A stretch of DNA of 44,792 bases from an uncultured Lachnospiraceae bacterium (GTDB lineage Bacteria; Bacillota; Clostridia; Lachnospirales; Lachnospiraceae): the NCBI GenBank assembly GCA_910588285.1, contig CAJUQB010000039.1, positions 1 through 44,792 on the forward strand, given 5' to 3'. Of the stretch, positions 42,494-44,792 are shown piece after piece; position 1 is the stretch's first letter; every line of letters begins with the position of its first letter. Below the pieces are notes generated by a model. It worked only from the letters and a program-made list of their open reading frames with translations, was not told the DNA's origin and did not search any database. The translations under genes and the position numbers were made by a program.

Positions 42494-42871
42494 CTAGGTC
42501 CTGGTGATCTCGCAGACCGTAAAGCCCAGCTTCTCAATCAGGTAGGTATTGATGGCCCGGATGGCCTCCTCCACGGAGGATACTGTGCCTGTGAAGATCA
42601 GGGTTCCGCTGAACCGGTCAATAAAGCCAAGCTCAATATCAGCACTCTTCACCGCCAGGTCTCCTGCAATTACGGAGATCTCCGCCGGGCTCATGCTGAG
42701 AATGCCAATGGCAGCGCGGCTGTAGTCAATGCTTGGGTCTAAGCCCAGCTTCTTGTATACAATAGGCTGGGGGCTTGCAATGATGTGGGCCAGGGTCACC
42801 TGTTTGCCCGGCACCAGCTCCTGCACGATTCTCATCTTTCCTTCCTGGGAAGGTGGCAATTGAAATTCCAC
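42494..42871 (-). CDS. eutS: Microcompartment shell protein of EutS/PduU type
   Basis: A 125-residue BMC-domain protein, circularly permuted like EutS. The typical N-terminus RIVQELVPGKQVTLAHIIAS forms the beta barrel plug, and the BMC part reads AIGILSMSPAEISVIAGD, IELGFIDRFSGTLIFTGTVS and FTVCEITRT at the end. I start at the GTG at 42871, which follows AAAGGAG with good spacing; a shorter start at the Met of MRIVQELV is possible. It makes hexamers in the shell facet. It is paired with eutP only; the rest of a eut/pdu/grp operon must be elsewhere in the genome if it exists. Confidence 0.93.
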   Translation of the reverse strand: MEFQLPPSQEGKMRIVQELVPGKQVTLAHIIASPQPIVYKKLGLDPSIDYSRAAIGILSMSPAEISVIAGDLAVKSADIELGFIDRFSGTLIFTGTVSSVEEAIRAINTYLIEKLGFTVCEITRT

Positions 42872-42893
42872 ACAAATCAACTCCTTTGAGAAT

Positions 42894-42922
42894 ATAATAC
42901 AACAGAATCCCACATTTTACAA
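42894..42922 (-). promoter_or_regulatory. eutS promoter
   Basis: Minus-strand TTGTAA (42917-42922), a 17-bp spacer and TATTAT (42894-42899), about 25 bases before the GTG start. The short leader leaves no room for a eut antiterminator or riboswitch. Confidence 0.6.
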
Positions 42923-42961
42923 CTAAAATTTATTTCTGTCTGCAGCCGTCTAACCTCCCTC

Positions 42962-42990
42962 TTGACTTTTCCAAAAATACCGGATACAGT
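42962..42990 (+). promoter_or_regulatory. Promoter of the aldo/keto reductase-like gene
   Basis: TTGACT (42962-42967), a 17-bp spacer and TACAGT (42985-42990). This shows that the TTG at 42962 is a -35 box, not a start codon. Confidence 0.65.
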
Positions 42991-43033
42991 GATAAGAGCA
43001 AAACATCATTCCACGGATAAAGGGGGAACCATT

Positions 43034-44182
43034 ATGCAATACAGATTATTGGGAAAGACCGGCATGAAGGCCAGTATGATCGGGCTCGGCACAGAGCATC
43101 TTGACGGGAAGGAGTATGGGGCTGTGGAGGAAACCATCCAGGCTGCCCTGGAATACGGCATCAATATGATGGATCTCTTTATGCCCGGCAGCGACATCCG
43201 GCAGAAAATCGGAAAGGCCCTTGGAGATAAACGGAATCAAATGATCATCCAGGGACACATCGGCTCCACGGATATCGGCCAGCAGTACAGCACCTCCAGA
43301 GATCTGGCCATCTGCCTGAAATATTTTGAAGGTCTGATGCGCGACCTTGGGACCGATTATATTGATTTTGGCATGCTCTATCTGATCGACAATGAGGAGA
43401 CCTTTGACCAGGTCTTTCATTCGGATCTTGTCCGTTATGCCCAAAGGCTGAAGCAGGACGGTACGATCCGGGGCATCGGCGCAAGCTCCCATGATCCTGT
43501 GATTGCCAAAAAGATCGTAGAAACAGGCGTTGTGGATCTGCTGATGTTCAGCATCAACCCTGCCTTTGATATGTTTCCGGCTGATATGCATATCTTTGGA
43601 TATTTTGCAAATGAATACGACAAGAACCGGATGGTTGCCATGGACCCCAGGCGTCTGGAGCTGTACCGCACCTGCGAGGCTCTGGATATTCCCATCACGG
43701 TCATGAAATCCCTGGGCGGCGGCAGGCTGTTATCTGAGGAATACAGCCCCTTCTCTACGCCCCTTACGGTCCATCAGTGCGTCCATTATGCCCTGTCCCG
43801 GCCCTCTGTCCGCAGTGTGCTGGTGGGCTGCCAGAGCAGAACGCAGGTGGAGGAGGCCATTGCCTATCTGACGGCTGACCCGGCCAGCCTGGATTATACG
43901 GAAGCCCTCCGGAGTATGAGCAGTGAATTTCAGGGCAGCTGCGTATACTGCAACCACTGCCAGCCATGTCCCGCAGGAATTGATATTGCTGCCGTTACCA
44001 AATATGCCGACATTGCCCAGATGGACAAAAACGCTGCGTCACAGGGCATTGGCCAGCATTACCGCGCATTGGCCGCCCACGCCTCCGACTGTATCCAATG
44101 CGGAAGCTGTGAAAAGCGCTGCCCATTTTCCGTGCCTGTAATGGACAATATGGAACGGGCAAAGGGGATTTTCCAGTATTGA
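43034..44182 (+). CDS. Aldo/keto reductase-fold protein with C-terminal ferredoxin domain
   Basis: A 382-residue protein. The start MQYRLLGKTGMKASMIGLGT is typical for the fold, preceded by AAGGGGGA. The C-terminus has two 4Fe-4S sites, CVYCNHCQPCP and CIQCGSCEKRCP, as in Clostridial AKR-ferredoxin fusions. The catalytic tetrad (Asp, Tyr, Lys, His) looks mostly lost: the Tyr position in NMMDLFMPGSDIRQKIGKAL is not Tyr, the Lys strand reads MIIQGHIG and the His strand YIDFGMLYLID. Only the Asp survives by my alignment. It therefore probably does not reduce by classical NADPH hydride transfer, and an electron-transfer role is an inference. Confidence 0.85.
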   Translation: MQYRLLGKTGMKASMIGLGTEHLDGKEYGAVEETIQAALEYGINMMDLFMPGSDIRQKIGKALGDKRNQMIIQGHIGSTDIGQQYSTSRDLAICLKYFEGLMRDLGTDYIDFGMLYLIDNEETFDQVFHSDLVRYAQRLKQDGTIRGIGASSHDPVIAKKIVETGVVDLLMFSINPAFDMFPADMHIFGYFANEYDKNRMVAMDPRRLELYRTCEALDIPITVMKSLGGGRLLSEEYSPFSTPLTVHQCVHYALSRPSVRSVLVGCQSRTQVEEAIAYLTADPASLDYTEALRSMSSEFQGSCVYCNHCQPCPAGIDIAAVTKYADIAQMDKNAASQGIGQHYRALAAHASDCIQCGSCEKRCPFSVPVMDNMERAKGIFQY

Positions 44183-44509
44183 GAGTTTCTTGAATAGCAT
44201 TCCAGTCATCCTCTGATATAAAAACACCATTTTTTCCACGGTTGTTTTCCGTGAACAGAATGCCAGGCCGTGAATTGTAACTTTAGCTAAAAGACTTATT
44301 GAAGATAATTTAATAAAGGCTTTACACTTTTTTATTTTGGAGGTTATGGGATAAGAAGTGTTAGAAGCGTAAAAAAATGGGTGTAACCAATGGAAACGGC
44401 TACGCCCTGAATATAAGAAAAGGTATAAAGAATATGACCGTTAAAGATTTTAAGATAATGGAAAAACAGCTGGAAATAAATCGGACGGCTTGTATGTCTG
44501 CCGCCCTTT
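44183..44509. other. Intergenic stretch with no clear gene
   Basis: A small hairpin CACGG/CCGTG lies at about 44237-44254. An AT-rich part (44280-44345) contains GGAGG followed by ATGGGATAA, only two codons. A short plus-strand frame starts at 44377 but has no ribosome site, and its C-terminal half is antisense to the remnant below. No tRNA or riboswitch is seen. Confidence 0.3.
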
Positions 44510-44792
44510 TCAGCGCCCTTGATTACTCTGCTCTTTCGCAAGTGCGATTTTGTCGAGCATTTCGAGGATTTCTTCTTTCTTATAATCCTCTTTCTCTCCA
44601 CTGGCAAATTGTTCCGCATATGCTCTTGGAATAGTTCTTCCATTTCTTCGGGCATCGGCTCTCTGACAATGCCGACGCTGTTGTAGTAAATATCTAAACT
44701 CTGGTAACGCTGAAGGCTGTCAATCTCTTTCACCCGCTTTTTTGCCTGTGCAAGCTCCCTGCGCTTTTCGGATAATTCTTTCCTCTTTTCCT
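44510..44792 (-). pseudogene. Frameshifted C-terminal remnant cut by the right edge
   Basis: A minus-strand reading enters from the right edge as KELSEKRRELAQAKKRVKEI, then DSL, a charged coiled coil like the C-terminal segment (DUF4368 region) of large serine recombinases of Clostridia mobile elements. That frame runs on to 44344. A second frame, offset by two bases, appears more coding from about 44625 down to its stop at 44510: AYAEQFASGEKEDYKKEEIL, then EMLDKIALAKEQSNQGR. One frame cannot hold both parts. The likeliest reading is a decayed gene with a frameshift; two overlapping genes are possible. The family is a guess. Confidence 0.35.

Overview
The window looks like a chromosomal segment of a gut-type Lachnospiraceae/Clostridia genome. 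This is inferred from strong AGGAGG-type ribosome sites, sigma-A promoters with 16-18 bp spacers, YesMN and LytTR two-component systems, Gfo/Idh sugar genes, EutS/EutP and a desulfoferrodoxin (anaerobe). No rRNA, tRNA or CRISPR array was seen.

Layout. (1) 0-3 kb: LysR regulator divergent from aspartate ammonia-lyase (aspA), then a 5'-truncated XRE-type regulator and a bidirectional terminator. (2) 3.2-17 kb, all minus strand: a carbohydrate-type ABC importer (lipoprotein binding protein plus two permeases), an M20 peptidase, a YesN/YesM-like two-component pair, an MFS exporter, two Gfo/Idh/MocA dehydrogenases, a TIM-barrel sugar isomerase/epimerase and an AraC regulator. Together these look like a sugar uptake and oxidation island. 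(3) 17.2-23.9 kb: a four-gene minus-strand operon of poorly known genes: a 1185-residue helical-repeat protein, an actin/Hsp70-fold protein with degenerate phosphate loops, a TPR-like protein and a membrane coiled-coil protein. It has back-to-back promoters with a PLP aminotransferase. (4) 25.2-31.6 kb: a LytTR/GHKL two-component system upstream of a lipoprotein, three small ABC permeases and an ATPase. Phased direct repeats and inverted repeats lie at the operon promoter. (5) 31.7-40 kb: an accessory, partly decayed defence/toxin-antitoxin region. It holds hicAB with a one-base deletion in hicA and a striking four-copy helically phased operator, a HicB-like orphan translationally coupled to jetC, Wadjet-like jetA-jetB-jetC with no jetD, and an AAA-ATPase/PD-(D/E)XK-type gene that has lost its central part. 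(6) 40-44.8 kb: a ClC anion transporter, desulfoferrodoxin, an isolated EutS/EutP pair, an unusual aldo/keto-reductase-fold ferredoxin protein and, at the right edge, a frameshifted remnant possibly of a mobile element.

The most interesting loci are the jetABC operon with HicB in the jetD position, the hicAB operator, the four-gene actin-like operon, and the LytTR-controlled lipoprotein/ABC module. Family calls come from recognising motifs by eye; no database search was run.
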